A stretch of 64,000 nucleotides of DNA from JAFDYH01 sp049840875 (GCA_049840875.1 JASGJE010000012.1:1-64000); one strand, 5' to 3'. Shown: positions 8,864 through 17,776, numbered from the stretch's first letter. Numbers and translations are program-made. Notes: a model not told the origin generated them from the letters alone.

Positions 8864-9538
8864 GTGAAGAACAGAAGTGTTGTTTTCATCATTGCGGCTG
8901 TAATTATTCTTGATCAGGCTCTGAAAATCTGGATCAAAACTTCTTTTCCATTTGGCCTTGTAAAAAATGTAATGGGCTTCAAATGGTTTCAATTATATTT
9001 TATAGAAAACCCAGGAATGGCATGGGGCTGGAAATTAGGAGGCGATTGGGGCAAAATAATCCTGACTCTTTTCCGCCTTGCAGCGGTAATTTTCGGCACA
9101 TGGTATCTTTCCAGGATTGTCAAGCAACAATATCATAAAGGCTTTATCGTTTGCGCAGCGCTTATCTATGCAGGCGCATTAGGCAATCTTCTTGATAGCA
9201 TGTTTTACGGGTTGTTGTTTTCCTCAAGTGATTATTCCACAGTGGCAACCATGTTTCCTCATGGGGGCGGATATGCCAGTTTTTTACATGGTGAAGTTGT
9301 AGATATGCTTTATTTCCCGCTAATAGATTCTAAATTTCCCACTTGGTTCCCTGTTTGGGGTGGGGAAAGATTTGTATTCTTCAGCCCGATTTTTAATGTC
9401 GCTGATGCATCCATCTCCATTGGCGTTATTACGCTGCTGATCTTTCAGAAGAAATTTTTTAAAAAGCATCATGCCGAAACAAATCACCCGGTTGTAGAAA
9501 CAAGCACAAAAGTGAATGATGAAGTGCAGGTGTCGTAA
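8864..9538 (+). CDS. lspA: Lipoprotein signal peptidase
   Basis: Type II signal peptidase that cleaves the signal peptide of diacylglyceryl-prolipoproteins in the inner membrane. With the GTG at 8864 the protein is 224 residues and starts MKNRSVVFIIAAVIILDQALKIWIK, the normal LspA beginning with its conserved DQ..K; the TTG at 8843 would add seven atypical residues. Conserved parts: FIENPGMAWG (usual NxGAAF), GALGNLLDSMFYG with catalytic Asp near 111, HGEVVDMLYFPLI, and FNVADASISIG with catalytic Asp near 181. Four membrane segments are visible. A loop of about 30 extra residues before HGEVVD is common in Bacteroidota LspA. The window holds several lipoprotein substrates. A bidirectional hairpin follows. 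Confidence 0.94.
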   Translation: MKNRSVVFIIAAVIILDQALKIWIKTSFPFGLVKNVMGFKWFQLYFIENPGMAWGWKLGGDWGKIILTLFRLAAVIFGTWYLSRIVKQQYHKGFIVCAALIYAGALGNLLDSMFYGLLFSSSDYSTVATMFPHGGGYASFLHGEVVDMLYFPLIDSKFPTWFPVWGGERFVFFSPIFNVADASISIGVITLLIFQKKFFKKHHAETNHPVVETSTKVNDEVQVS

Positions 9539-9586
9539 AGAGTAACATAAACCCGAAAAGGTTGACATTACATCTTGCGCGAATAA

Positions 9587-9614
9587 AAACAGCCATGAAG
9601 AATCACGGCTGTTT
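9587..9614. terminator. Bidirectional terminator between lspA and the convergent T9SS gene
   Basis: Inverted repeat AAACAGCC (9587-9594) and GGCTGTTT (9607-9614) with a 12-base loop. A-rich sequence on the left and T on the right allow it to work for both convergent genes. Confidence 0.7.
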
Positions 9615-9640
9615 ACATATAAGAAAGGGTACGAGAAAAA

Positions 9641-11953
9641 TCAGTTTGTTACTTTAATCACTGCTTTTGTTAATACGCGGTTTCCCGCTTTTACCCGTAT
9701 CGTATAAGCTCCCATCGGCAGTCCTTCGGTATTATTAAAAACAAGATGATTGGTGCCTGAAATAAGATTGGTCTTGATGTGTCTCATTGAGCGGCCAAAC
9801 ATATCCAGGAGATCAGCTTCAGTGACCGGCACGCCTTGTGGCGCATTCACATAAAAATCAAGCTGACTTGAGAAAGGATTTATAGCAGAAGTTATCGTCA
9901 GGTTTTTAGATGATGGCGACAATTGCACTGTTCTGGTATAGCGTATCTGACCGGCTTTATTCGTCATTTTCACACGATATTGACAGGGGCCATTCACAGG
10001 ATCTGGGTCTATAAACGAGTAGGAATTCAACAATGCTTTGAAATCTCCATGACTATTTACATACCCGATGACTGAATAATTTAATCCATCGGTGCTTTTT
10101 TCTATGGCAAAGCTATAATCTTCCATTTCTGCGTCGGTTGTCCAACTCAAAACTGCTTTATCATTCTGTACCGCACCTGCAAATGATACAAGGTGAGTAC
10201 TTAATACCATGCCGCAACTAAGGATGTTCAATGTAATCGTTGTAGATCCGTCTGTAACCTGGCAATTGGAATTTGATAAATTGGAAACCGTCGTAGCGAC
10301 GATAACACGAAACTTCATCCCGCTATCTCTTTTATAAGCTTGAAATGCCGGGAACGCCAGGGTGTAAGTATAGTCTGTTCCATTGTATACCGGGGTACCA
10401 ACACCTGCAGAAAGTGTATCGGTCCAGGTCACACCATTGTCCCGGCTTTTCTGCCATTTGTAGTTTACATAGTTCGGAAAATAAGAACTTACGATAGCGC
10501 CGATATTTACAACATTACTATCACATACCGCTGGTGTAGGTGTTGGTGTAAATGTAAAATTCGGTGAACAAGTCGCCACTGTAATATCATCAAGAGCCCA
10601 GTCGTTGCCACCACCACCAGGTGCGTTGTTGATTAACTTTAAAGTAACGCTGGTTTGCGCCGAACCGGTAAGAAACGTAAAGCCTTTCTTTATCCATTGA
10701 CCGGTATATTTTACATTACCGGTTGTATAGTAATCAATCCCGTCTAACTCATAGGTAAGATTTGGGTAAACACCCGAAGAATCACCGGAGCCTGCAGGTC
10801 CTGGTACTGTAGCAATATATCCTGCTGTTCCCGAGCCTTTACCTGTTGAATCACAACCGCATTTTGAACATATATTTCTTACCCAGGTTGAAATTTCATA
10901 GTAAGTATTAGGACAAAGATTTGATATTGTTTGCTGGAAAGCAGAGTCAATTTTATAGGCTGCATTTACAACAAGCATATAGCCGCCGGTTGTTCCTATG
11001 GGTGTTGCAGAATTGCCAAGTAAAGGATTCGTAGCGCCTGTATGGTCGCCGATAATATCCCAAACGCTAAAAATTCTGTGTGTAGGGCTTGAATTATCCG
11101 GCTTTGCCCATGTGTTTACTGTAGAGTATCCGGTAGCTGCCGTTGTACCTGCGCTTGTATTGTTAGATACACCATAGTAATAGTCGTTTGGCATACCAGC
11201 GCTTCCGGAAAAGGCGGCGTAAGTATAGCTTACGGGCACGTTGGCGGATGCGCCTCTGTCTTTTGTAATACCTGAGCCGAAAGTACCATTCGATTCAGTT
11301 CCCAGCGAATTGGCGCCAACTGTATTGGCGCAGATACCATAGTTTTTATAAATGGCAACAGGATTAGAAGGATACGTAAAAGTGATCGGTGTCGATGATA
11401 ACCCCGATTTATATTGCACAGATCCGCCGCCGGTATTGATCTGCGTACCTAATACTGATGTAACTTTTACTCTGAATGAAGCGATCATAATACAAGCACT
11501 TCCATAAAAGGAGGGTCTGTGTGTATTCTTAATTCTACCGCCTCTTGTTGCAGTAGCGGCATAATCTGTACCTGCCGTTGAATAACCCAGGTTGATGCGA
11601 ACAGTGGTACCGCTTATCCAACCGGCATCGTCGGCTACCGCATCTGTAAATTGTTTGTAGATTTTACCTTCGTTGGTCAAAACACGAACAGTACCGGGTA
11701 TATAAGTTGTTCCCGCAGGAATAGCATCAGTGTACTGCACACTGTCTATTTGCGAACTACGAACAACAACGGATGCTCTGATTTCTAACGTATCACCAGG
11801 TTCTACAGTTCCACCATTCAATCCTTTTGTAACATTGAGATAACTTTTTCCGAAATCGAATTGTGCAAGCGCTTTATTTGTGTGTAGTGAAAACAAAACA
11901 AACAGCGCGATAAAGGAAGTGAGAAATCGGTTTAAGGGTACAGTTAGTTTCAT
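9641..11953 (-). CDS. Large T9SS-secreted cell-surface protein
   Basis: 770 residues. Signal peptide about 1-30, ending NKALAQ. A DUF11-like repeat of the extracellular beta type follows (about 38-200: VEPGDTLEIRASVVV, YTDAIPAGTTYIPGTVRV). The central part (about 210-470) is rich in Gly, Thr and Asn and ends in a carbohydrate-binding-like sandwich (NDWALDDITVATC). Then come an Ig-like section with WQKSRDNGVTWTD (about 500-580), an FN3-like stretch (VLSWTTDAEMEDYSFAIEKS) and a C-terminal Por/T9SS type A sorting domain (INPFSSQLDFYV ... GAYTIRVKAGNRVLTKAVIKVTN). The sorting domain is intact, unlike that of the gene at 1781. Paired cysteines (CSKCGC, CP) suggest disulfides. Role unknown; adhesion or matrix binding is only inferred. 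Single-gene unit ending at the 9587 hairpin. Confidence 0.85.
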   Translation of the reverse strand: MKLTVPLNRFLTSFIALFVLFSLHTNKALAQFDFGKSYLNVTKGLNGGTVEPGDTLEIRASVVVRSSQIDSVQYTDAIPAGTTYIPGTVRVLTNEGKIYKQFTDAVADDAGWISGTTVRINLGYSTAGTDYAATATRGGRIKNTHRPSFYGSACIMIASFRVKVTSVLGTQINTGGGSVQYKSGLSSTPITFTYPSNPVAIYKNYGICANTVGANSLGTESNGTFGSGITKDRGASANVPVSYTYAAFSGSAGMPNDYYYGVSNNTSAGTTAATGYSTVNTWAKPDNSSPTHRIFSVWDIIGDHTGATNPLLGNSATPIGTTGGYMLVVNAAYKIDSAFQQTISNLCPNTYYEISTWVRNICSKCGCDSTGKGSGTAGYIATVPGPAGSGDSSGVYPNLTYELDGIDYYTTGNVKYTGQWIKKGFTFLTGSAQTSVTLKLINNAPGGGGNDWALDDITVATCSPNFTFTPTPTPAVCDSNVVNIGAIVSSYFPNYVNYKWQKSRDNGVTWTDTLSAGVGTPVYNGTDYTYTLAFPAFQAYKRDSGMKFRVIVATTVSNLSNSNCQVTDGSTTITLNILSCGMVLSTHLVSFAGAVQNDKAVLSWTTDAEMEDYSFAIEKSTDGLNYSVIGYVNSHGDFKALLNSYSFIDPDPVNGPCQYRVKMTNKAGQIRYTRTVQLSPSSKNLTITSAINPFSSQLDFYVNAPQGVPVTEADLLDMFGRSMRHIKTNLISGTNHLVFNNTEGLPMGAYTIRVKAGNRVLTKAVIKVTN

Positions 11954-12267
11954 AGAATGGATTTAAGCGTTTTCAAATAGGATAGCTGGATTTTCGGATC
12001 TTAAATTCCATTAAAAATAACATGATTTAAAACACGGAACAATAGGGCTTTACTATTAAAAAACTGGTTTCAATTACCTTAATTTTTATAGTATAAACCC
12101 CAACACAAACTGCCACTTTTCTTTGTAGAAATTTCACCGATGTAAGGACGTATAAGAGATGACATTTTAAACAACCAGTATCGCAGAAAATACGGTGCAT
12201 GTATGTTTTTAAAAGCAAAATGCCCCCGAAAGCGAGGACATTTTGTTTGGTATTGCTCTAGGTTTAC
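11954..12267. other. Noncoding spacer of 314 bases with one terminator hairpin
   Basis: AT-rich region that should hold the promoter of the T9SS gene at 9641 (read leftwards). Apart from the hairpin at 12217-12244 I see no gene. The short minus-strand open frame at 12027-12218 has no family features, unusual Cys/His content and no good start, so it was not called. Confidence 0.5.
12217..12244 (-). terminator. Terminator of the small gene at 12268
   Basis: On the minus strand AAAATGTCCTCG pairs, with two mismatches, with CGGGGGCATTTT around a short CTTT loop, followed by GCTTTT. It begins 24 bases after the small gene's stop codon. Confidence 0.65.
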
Positions 12268-12486
12268 TTAGACAAGGTTATCATTTGAGGCGACTCTATC
12301 ATTATTTTCCAAGAAATCTTTAGCACGATAAGGGTTTACCATTGGTAATACCCTAATATCTCCTGATGAGACTGTGTTTGTATGCTCCCACAGCTTCAAT
12401 TCTGATTGATATTCATCTTCCGATAGATTCAATGCCTTTAATGGATAGGCAGAAATTGAAGATATTTTTTCAGAAACAGTTTTCAT
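12268..12486 (-). CDS. Small hypothetical protein (72 residues)
   Basis: Not recognised. The likely start is the ATG at 12486 (MKTVSEKISSISAYPLKAL); an ATG six codons upstream is possible. The product is acidic and soluble, without a signal peptide, membrane segment or cysteines. It has a helical N-terminal half (SEDEYQSELKLWEHTN) and a polar C-terminal half (PMVNPYRAKDFLENNDRVAS). It stands as its own unit: a terminator follows 24 bases after its stop, and the fumC terminator lies upstream of it. That bracketing supports a real transcribed gene. A small regulator or peptide precursor is conceivable but has no sequence support. Confidence 0.5.
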   Translation of the reverse strand: MKTVSEKISSISAYPLKALNLSEDEYQSELKLWEHTNTVSSGDIRVLPMVNPYRAKDFLENNDRVASNDNLV

Positions 12487-12570
12487 GATAAAGGATTTGA
12501 TCATTTAAAACTTCTGCTATAACGATAAAAGTAGAGCAATTATGATGCAATACATAGTCTTTTGCAATAG

Positions 12571-12607
12571 AAAAAAAATCCAGGTACAGGAATTTCTGCA
12601 CCTGGAT
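12571..12607 (-). terminator. Rho-independent terminator of fumC
   Basis: Minus-strand stem ATCCAGGT/ACCTGGAT, extended by CAG/CTG beyond a one-base mismatch, closing on loop AATTTC or similar, then a T-run (plus A-run 12571-12578). It sits about 20 bases after the fumC stop. Confidence 0.85.
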
Positions 12608-12626
12608 TAGAAAGTTTACGAATTGA

Positions 12627-14027
12627 TCAACTGATTTTCCCGACCATGTTGGCGGGGATTACCCATTCATCAAATTGCGCTGGTGTTACATATCCTAATT
12701 TGACTGCCATTTCCTTTAACGTGGTACCTTCCTTATGTGCCTTCTGTGCAATCTCGGCGGCTTTGTAATAACCAATTTTTGTGTTCAACGAAGTGACAAG
12801 CATCAATGAATTATCGACGTGCTTTTTAATGTTTGCTTCAATCGGTTCAACGCCAATAGCACACTTATCATTGAAAGAAACGCAACCATCGCCAATCAGT
12901 CTTGCGCTATGCAGAAAATTATAGATCATTACCGGCTTGAAGACGTTTAGTTCAAAATGACCCATACTGCCTCCAACGCTAATGGCAACATCATTACCGA
13001 TCACTTGTGCCGCAATCATTGTTAATGCTTCACATTGTGTGGGGTTTACTTTTCCGGGCATGATCGATGAACCGGGTTCATTATCCGGAATAAATAATTC
13101 TCCGATGCCACTTCTTGGCCCACTGGATAACATGCGGATATCATTGGCAATTTTCATCAGGCTCACCGCAACTGTTTTCAAAGCGCCATGTGCCTCAACA
13201 ATTGCATCGTGTGCTGCCAATGCTTCAAATTTATTTTCAGCGGTAACAAACGGCAAACCTGTAAGTGATGCAATATGTTTGGCTACGTTAGCTGCATAAT
13301 CCGGCGGTGTATTGATTCCGGTACCAACTGCGGTGCCCCCCAGGGCAAGCTCGCTCAAATGTGCCAGCGTATTTTTTATAGCTTTCAATCCGTGATCTAA
13401 CTGTGATACATAACCGCTGAATTCCTGCCCCACGGTTAAAGGCGTTGCATCCATAAAGTGAGTTCTTCCGATTTTTACCACATGCATGAATTGTTTACTC
13501 TTTTCCGCAAGTGTATTCCGTAATTTTTCAATTCCCGGTATAGTTACTTCTACCAGAATTTTATAAGCAGCGATATGCATCGCCGTAGGAAACGTATCGT
13601 TACTGGATTGTGATTTATTGACATCATCATTCGGGTGCAGAAATTTTTCTTTATCGCTCAACTTGCCACCGTTTAGTACATGACCACGGTAAGCGACAAC
13701 TTCGTTTACATTCATATTGCTCTGCGTACCGCTACCGGTTTGCCATACCACGAGTGGAAAATATTCATCTAATTTTCTCTCCAGGATTTCATCGCATACT
13801 TTTCCTATCAGATCAGATTTTTCTTTTGGTAAAACGCCTGCTTCAAAGTTGGTAATAGCGGCTGCTTTTTTCAGGTACGCAAAGGCAGCGATAATTTCTT
13901 TCGGCATGCGATTGATATCCTGCGCAATTTTAAAATTGTCAATACTACGCTGCGTTTGTGCTCCGTAATAGGCGTCAATAGGAACTTTTACCTCGCCCAT
14001 AGTATCTTTTTCAATTCTGTATTCCAT
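12627..14027 (-). CDS. fumC: Class II fumarate hydratase
   Basis: Cytoplasmic TCA-cycle enzyme that interconverts fumarate and L-malate; homotetramer without an iron-sulfur cluster. The 466-residue length is normal. Visible family parts: RIEKDTMGEVKVP at the start, SGTQSNMNVNEV, SSNDTFPTAMHIA, GRTHFMDATPLTVGQEF, GGTAVGTGINTP, and the fumarase/aspartase signature GSSIMPGKVNPTQCEA at about residues 318-333. The last is the mobile loop with the catalytic serine. It also has the C-terminal KIGYYKAAEIAQKAHKEGTTLKE segment. FumC is distinguished from aspartase by KIGRTHFMDATPLT. A -7 box TACCTTTG lies about 40 bases upstream and a terminator follows, so it is a monocistronic unit. Confidence 0.97.
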   Translation of the reverse strand: MEYRIEKDTMGEVKVPIDAYYGAQTQRSIDNFKIAQDINRMPKEIIAAFAYLKKAAAITNFEAGVLPKEKSDLIGKVCDEILERKLDEYFPLVVWQTGSGTQSNMNVNEVVAYRGHVLNGGKLSDKEKFLHPNDDVNKSQSSNDTFPTAMHIAAYKILVEVTIPGIEKLRNTLAEKSKQFMHVVKIGRTHFMDATPLTVGQEFSGYVSQLDHGLKAIKNTLAHLSELALGGTAVGTGINTPPDYAANVAKHIASLTGLPFVTAENKFEALAAHDAIVEAHGALKTVAVSLMKIANDIRMLSSGPRSGIGELFIPDNEPGSSIMPGKVNPTQCEALTMIAAQVIGNDVAISVGGSMGHFELNVFKPVMIYNFLHSARLIGDGCVSFNDKCAIGVEPIEANIKKHVDNSLMLVTSLNTKIGYYKAAEIAQKAHKEGTTLKEMAVKLGYVTPAQFDEWVIPANMVGKIS

Positions 14028-14065
14028 GAAATATGATTTGAATTGTTTTTATTTTTCAAACGCCG

Positions 14066-14073
14066 CAAAGGTA
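14066..14073 (-). promoter_or_regulatory. -7 promoter element of fumC
   Basis: Minus-strand TACCTTTG is an exact TAnnTTTG match, 38 bases before the fumC ATG. No convincing -33 TTG is present. Confidence 0.45.
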
Positions 14074-14143
14074 ATGGAAATGAATGGTCATGAGAATGAT
14101 AGTAAGAAGACGGAAAAATGGCCTTTTGTAGTTACAAAAACGT

Positions 14144-14443
14144 TCAATATTGTTTCGGTTCCATACTTGTATGTCGAATCCTTAGAACACGTATAACGTT
14201 TTTCTGGTAGCGGTAAACGATCCGATATCGATGTTTTTCAAATGCCCCATAACTGCCATCGTTATCAATTTTATATTTATCGGCGTTGTAATGTTGAGGA
14301 TTTGCAATTGCCTTTTCTGCTGCAGCTACAATATCATTTACAACTTTCGAGGCATTAAGAGGAGAATCTTTACTTATATATCGGTATAGAGCAGACATGT
14401 GCTGTTGTGAACGTCTCGTCCAGACCAGCTTATTCCTCACCAT
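14144..14443 (-). CDS. RelE/ParE-family toxin
   Basis: 99-residue basic protein of the RelE/ParE toxin fold: KLVWTRRSQQHMSALYRYISKDSP for the first helix pair, NPQHYNADKYKIDNDGSYGAFEKHRYRIVYRYQ, then IRVLRIRHTSMEPKQY. The central Arg/Tyr-rich strand and the C-terminal RIRHT fit ParE-like members; ParE poisons gyrase, while RelE members cut mRNA on the ribosome. Which activity applies cannot be decided by eye. Its ATG overlaps the antitoxin's end by seven bases (ATGGTGA), so translation is coupled and the antitoxin comes first, the usual order. Confidence 0.85.
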   Translation of the reverse strand: MVRNKLVWTRRSQQHMSALYRYISKDSPLNASKVVNDIVAAAEKAIANPQHYNADKYKIDNDGSYGAFEKHRYRIVYRYQKNVIRVLRIRHTSMEPKQY

Positions 14444-14658
14444 TTCCTGATTCTTTTTTTCATTTCAGCATTACTGATATAGTCGCCATTCAAAAATTCT
14501 TGCTCTGCTTCAGCAAGCTCTTTATTGTATTGTTTAATGTCGATGCGTCCCTCCTGTTCAATATCGTCTTTCAGCAATGCATAGATCGCTTTCACTTTTT
14601 GTTCTTCAGCTACTTGTAAATACGATACAAGTTTTTTTCGGATCGTTACTGCTGTCAT
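14437..14658 (-). CDS. Antitoxin partner of the RelE/ParE toxin
   Basis: About 73 residues from the ATG at 14658 (MTAVTIRKKLVSYLQVAEEQ); an in-frame start seven codons upstream is less likely. The N-terminal half is a helical dimerisation-like segment (RKKLVSYLQVAEEQKVKAIYALLKDD). The C-terminal half is acidic (DIKQYNKELAEAEQEFLNGDYISNAEMKKRI), the toxin-wrapping type seen in Bacteroidota ParE/RelE modules. It overlaps the toxin by seven bases. Such antitoxins normally repress their own operon; no operator was identified in the spacer. Confidence 0.75.
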   Translation of the reverse strand: MTAVTIRKKLVSYLQVAEEQKVKAIYALLKDDIEQEGRIDIKQYNKELAEAEQEFLNGDYISNAEMKKRIRKW

Positions 14659-14826
14659 CTTTAATATTTTTACGTTCAAATTTACTTTTTCTTGGTTAAT
14701 CCGCGATGTTCAAAGTTTTATTCTTGTTGTATCTTCATAGTTAAAGCCCAAAGAATAATTAAATAACAAAATGTTCATGTCAAATTAAAATCGCATTTAG
14801 GTATTTTACAGCCTCAATATAATTTC

Positions 14827-15903
14827 ATGAAAATATTTTTGAGCTTTGTAGTGTTTCCTGTTATCTGTTTTTTCATAGCTGATAAACATACGGATGACAA
14901 TGTTCCTATTAATCACATCCAGGTAATCGGTTCGCATAATAGTTATAAGAAAGCGATTGACCCAGTGTTATTTAAATTTTTACAGACAATCGATTCTGCT
15001 GATGTAAGTACTATTGATTATAGTCATATCTCATTGACAGAGCAATTGAATCTTGGATTATGCAATCTTGAGATCGACTTATATGCAGATTCCGTAGGAG
15101 GAAAATATGCGCATCCGAAAGGATTGGATTGGGCGCCCGGGCAAACGGCATATGATGAAACTGTAATGAAACAAAAAGGATTTAAAGTGTTTCATATGCA
15201 AGACATTGACTTCCGGAGTAATTGCGCAACATTCAAGCAATGCCTGGAAGAATTAAAAAAATGGTCTGACAGCCATTCACGTCATAATCCCATTTTCATT
15301 ACAATGAATGCGAAAGATGAAGTAGAAAAAGAGGGTCAAACTATTCCTGAAAAATTCACAACCGAAGTATTTGACAAGTTGGATGCAGAAATTACCAAAT
15401 ACCTTGGTAGCGATTATCTTATTACGCCTGATAACATCAGAGGTAATGATGCGACACTTGAGCAATCAGTATTAGCTGGCAATTGGCCAACGCTAAAAAA
15501 AGCCAGGGGCAAATTTATATTTATACTTGATGAGCAGGGAACAAAGAGGGAAGCATATATAGCCGGTCACCCATCATTAAGAAAAAGATTGTTGTTTGTA
15601 AATGCCGAACCCGGAACGCCGGAAGCTGCTATCTGCATTATGAACGATGCAAAAAATGACGAGAAAAAAATTAAAGCGCTGGTGAAAAAGGGATATATCA
15701 TTCGGACACGATCCGACAGTGATACAAAAGAAGCAAGAACAAATGACAAAAGCAGTTTTATTGCCGCGGAAAATTCCGGTGCGCAGATTATTACAACGGA
15801 TTATTACAGGAAAAGCACCCATTTCTCATCTGATTATGTAATCGCTTTCGACGACGGCACTTATTTTCGGTTAAATCCTGTTTTTGCAAACCAAACAAAA
15901 TAG
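14827..15903 (+). CDS. Secreted Ca2+-dependent phosphoinositide phospholipase C-like protein
   Basis: 358 residues with an N-terminal signal peptide (about 1-19, MKIFLSFVVFPVICFFIA). The rest is a TIM-barrel PI-PLC X-like domain of the PI-PLC-C1 type: IQVIGSHNSYK with the first catalytic His near 37, LGLCNLEIDLYAD (metal-binding acidic residues), KVFHMQDIDFRSNC with the second His near 123, NPIFITMNAKDE, KARGKFIFILDEQ, GYIIRTRSDSDTKEARTND, and the closing GAQIITTDYY. Members hydrolyse phosphoinositides or related phosphodiesters and are common as secreted proteins in Bacteroidota. Both catalytic histidines are present, so it should be active; the natural substrate is unknown. The gene stands alone on the plus strand. 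Confidence 0.85.
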   Translation: MKIFLSFVVFPVICFFIADKHTDDNVPINHIQVIGSHNSYKKAIDPVLFKFLQTIDSADVSTIDYSHISLTEQLNLGLCNLEIDLYADSVGGKYAHPKGLDWAPGQTAYDETVMKQKGFKVFHMQDIDFRSNCATFKQCLEELKKWSDSHSRHNPIFITMNAKDEVEKEGQTIPEKFTTEVFDKLDAEITKYLGSDYLITPDNIRGNDATLEQSVLAGNWPTLKKARGKFIFILDEQGTKREAYIAGHPSLRKRLLFVNAEPGTPEAAICIMNDAKNDEKKIKALVKKGYIIRTRSDSDTKEARTNDKSSFIAAENSGAQIITTDYYRKSTHFSSDYVIAFDDGTYFRLNPVFANQTK

Positions 15904-15999
15904 TATTGCACTAAACAATACCAGGATTGAACTATTAAATGAAGGAAGTCTTACATTTAATGACGCATTGTTTTTTACAAGTTTATCTAAACCTTCTTT

Positions 16000-16404
16000 A
16001 TGAAAAGACTGAAAGAGTTATTTGTCTTAATGCTTATCATTTCCCCATGCCTCGTTTTTTCTCAAACAAAAAGCGTAAAAAAAACGGACAAAGAGATGAT
16101 TCCTCTGCTTTGTCATAAGTGGCACTTAACGCATATGGGCACGCAGGGGAAAGAAAAGCAGTTGCCAGCTACAGTCGTAACATATCTTTTGATAAAAAGC
16201 GATGGAACATTATTAGAAACAAACCAGGGACAAGAGTTGCCGGGAAAGTGGACGCTGAACCATGGCACTTTATCTGTGACAAACATTGATAATAAAGATG
16301 CCGTAGAGAAATATAAAATCATCAGCGTGACAGAATCAGAACTGATTTATGAATCAAATGAAGATGGCACTGTGACGAGAATGAAATTTAAGCGGGAAAA
16401 TTAA
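16000..16404 (+). CDS. Secreted lipocalin-like small protein
   Basis: 134 residues with a signal peptide (about 1-22, ending LVFSQ). The mature part resembles the lipocalin-like beta-barrel domain common in Bacteroidota: LLCHKWHLTHMG (usual xGxW start), LLIKSDGTLLETN, LPGKWTLNHGTLSVTN, KYKIISVTESELIYE, and a closing TRMKFKREN. The alternating beta pattern is clear, but the typical Gly-x-Trp has become HKW. Ligand and role are unknown. It stands about 95 bases after the phospholipase-like gene with no evident terminator between, so cotranscription is possible. Confidence 0.65.
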   Translation: MKRLKELFVLMLIISPCLVFSQTKSVKKTDKEMIPLLCHKWHLTHMGTQGKEKQLPATVVTYLLIKSDGTLLETNQGQELPGKWTLNHGTLSVTNIDNKDAVEKYKIISVTESELIYESNEDGTVTRMKFKREN

Positions 16405-16507
16405 CGGTCTGAACAAATCAAAAGACGGGTAGAAATTTCGATAAGAAAACCGGCAAAATTCAAATTTTAACGTATCTTCAACTATTGCCTGTTGGCCCAA
16501 AACGACT

Positions 16508-17776
16508 GTGAAGCAAATTGCTGTTGCCATATTGACGCTGAACCCCAATCAGCTTGGTTCCTCTACTGTGAGGATCCCACTTGCTTTACGTCGGGCATTC
16601 CTGATTCTTGTGTTACTTTTTTTATTTGCAGCCGAACTTGGTCGAATTTATCTTTTGATGCCATTACCAGGAAGCCAGGTGAGTGAAACTGTTGACATCG
16701 CTTACTGGTTTGACCGGCATATGTTATGGATACGATTAATCACACTTTTTATAATAGGTCTTGTATTGATTAATACGATGAGAAATGGAAGAACCTGGGA
16801 AAAGATAAGTCTTTCATTGATTGTGCTGGCTTATGTTCCCCTGTTCTATATTCTCAATCTTCGCATGGCAGCAGACCATAAATTTCTTCAGCCTGGCGTC
16901 AAATCATTTATTCCTGCAGCCAAGAGTTTAGATAAAAGCAAGCTGGTAATTGGCGTTGTTATAAATGGTGAAGCAAAAGCTTATCCAATCCAACTGATCG
17001 GATATCACCACCAGGTGGCAGATACAGTCGGCAATCAACCCGTATTTATTACCTATTGTACCGTTTGCCGCACTGGTCGGGTGTATAGTAGCTTGTTGCA
17101 TGGCAGAAATGAGACCTTCAGGCTCGTGGGCATGGATCATTATAATGCCGTATTCGAAGATCAAACAACAAAGACCTGGTGGCAACAGGCATCAGGAAAA
17201 GGTATCGCCGGTCCATTAAAAGGGGAGACGCTTAAAGAAATTCCGTCGACTCAAACAACAATTGAATCGTGGATGCGCCAATATCCAAATTCTGTAGTGA
17301 TGGATGGTGATCCACAGTTTGATGAAAAATATTTCGGCCTTGAAGATTACGATAAAGGCACAATGCAAAGCAGTCTTGTGAAAAGAGATTATAGTCCATG
17401 GCAGCCGAAATCCTGGATTGTGGGAGTGAGAAATGAATCGTCTTCCAAGGCCTTTGATTGGAGCTATCTTGTGAAAAAACGCGTCATTCAAGATTCTGTG
17501 GATGCACTACCGATACTTGTTACGATGGAGGCAGATACTACTTCATTCCATGTGTACGACCGCCGTGTAAATGGTTTAACGTTGACATTCGATGCTGCCT
17601 TGGAAAATGATCACATCACGGATAAAATCACCGGCTCTGTTTGGAATATGGAGGGTCGTTGTATTGAAGGAGCAATGAAAGATACTCAACTAAAATCCGT
17701 ACAGGCCTATAATGAATTCTGGCATGCCTGGGAACGATTTGAGCCTAAAGCGAAAAAATATAGTTTGAAAGAATAA
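16508..17776 (+). CDS. DUF3179 domain-containing membrane protein
   Basis: 422 residues from a GTG at 16508; no ATG lies nearby and the hydrophobic N-terminus starts only at about residue 28. Three to four membrane segments fill residues 28-125. The rest is the DUF3179 domain: VIGVVINGEAKAYPIQLI, HHQVADTVGNQPVFITYCTVCRTGRVY with a conserved CxxC-like pair, FRLVGMDHYNAVFEDQTTKTWWQQ, and GKGIAGPLKGETLKEIP. The function of DUF3179 is unknown. The cysteine pair and the GMDHYNA motif are the family hallmarks. Location is the inner membrane, with the large domain probably periplasmic. The gene ends exactly at a strong bidirectional terminator. Confidence 0.85.
   Translation: MKQIAVAILTLNPNQLGSSTVRIPLALRRAFLILVLLFLFAAELGRIYLLMPLPGSQVSETVDIAYWFDRHMLWIRLITLFIIGLVLINTMRNGRTWEKISLSLIVLAYVPLFYILNLRMAADHKFLQPGVKSFIPAAKSLDKSKLVIGVVINGEAKAYPIQLIGYHHQVADTVGNQPVFITYCTVCRTGRVYSSLLHGRNETFRLVGMDHYNAVFEDQTTKTWWQQASGKGIAGPLKGETLKEIPSTQTTIESWMRQYPNSVVMDGDPQFDEKYFGLEDYDKGTMQSSLVKRDYSPWQPKSWIVGVRNESSSKAFDWSYLVKKRVIQDSVDALPILVTMEADTTSFHVYDRRVNGLTLTFDAALENDHITDKITGSVWNMEGRCIEGAMKDTQLKSVQAYNEFWHAWERFEPKAKKYSLKE

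Noticed and set aside
10340..10567. Plus-strand open frame opposite the T9SS surface protein
   Set aside because: Cys/Arg/Tyr-rich shadow translation of a gene with clear domains on the minus strand.
12027..12218. 63-codon minus-strand frame in the spacer
   Set aside because: No recognisable family, Cys/His-rich random look, overlaps the start of a terminator hairpin.
12982..13299. 105-codon plus-strand frame opposite fumC
   Set aside because: Antisense shadow of conserved fumarase sequence; no family likeness.
14827..15903. Reading as an eukaryote-like virulence phospholipase gained by transfer
   Set aside because: Base composition and signal peptide match neighbours and this family is ordinary in Bacteroidota; no sign of recent transfer.
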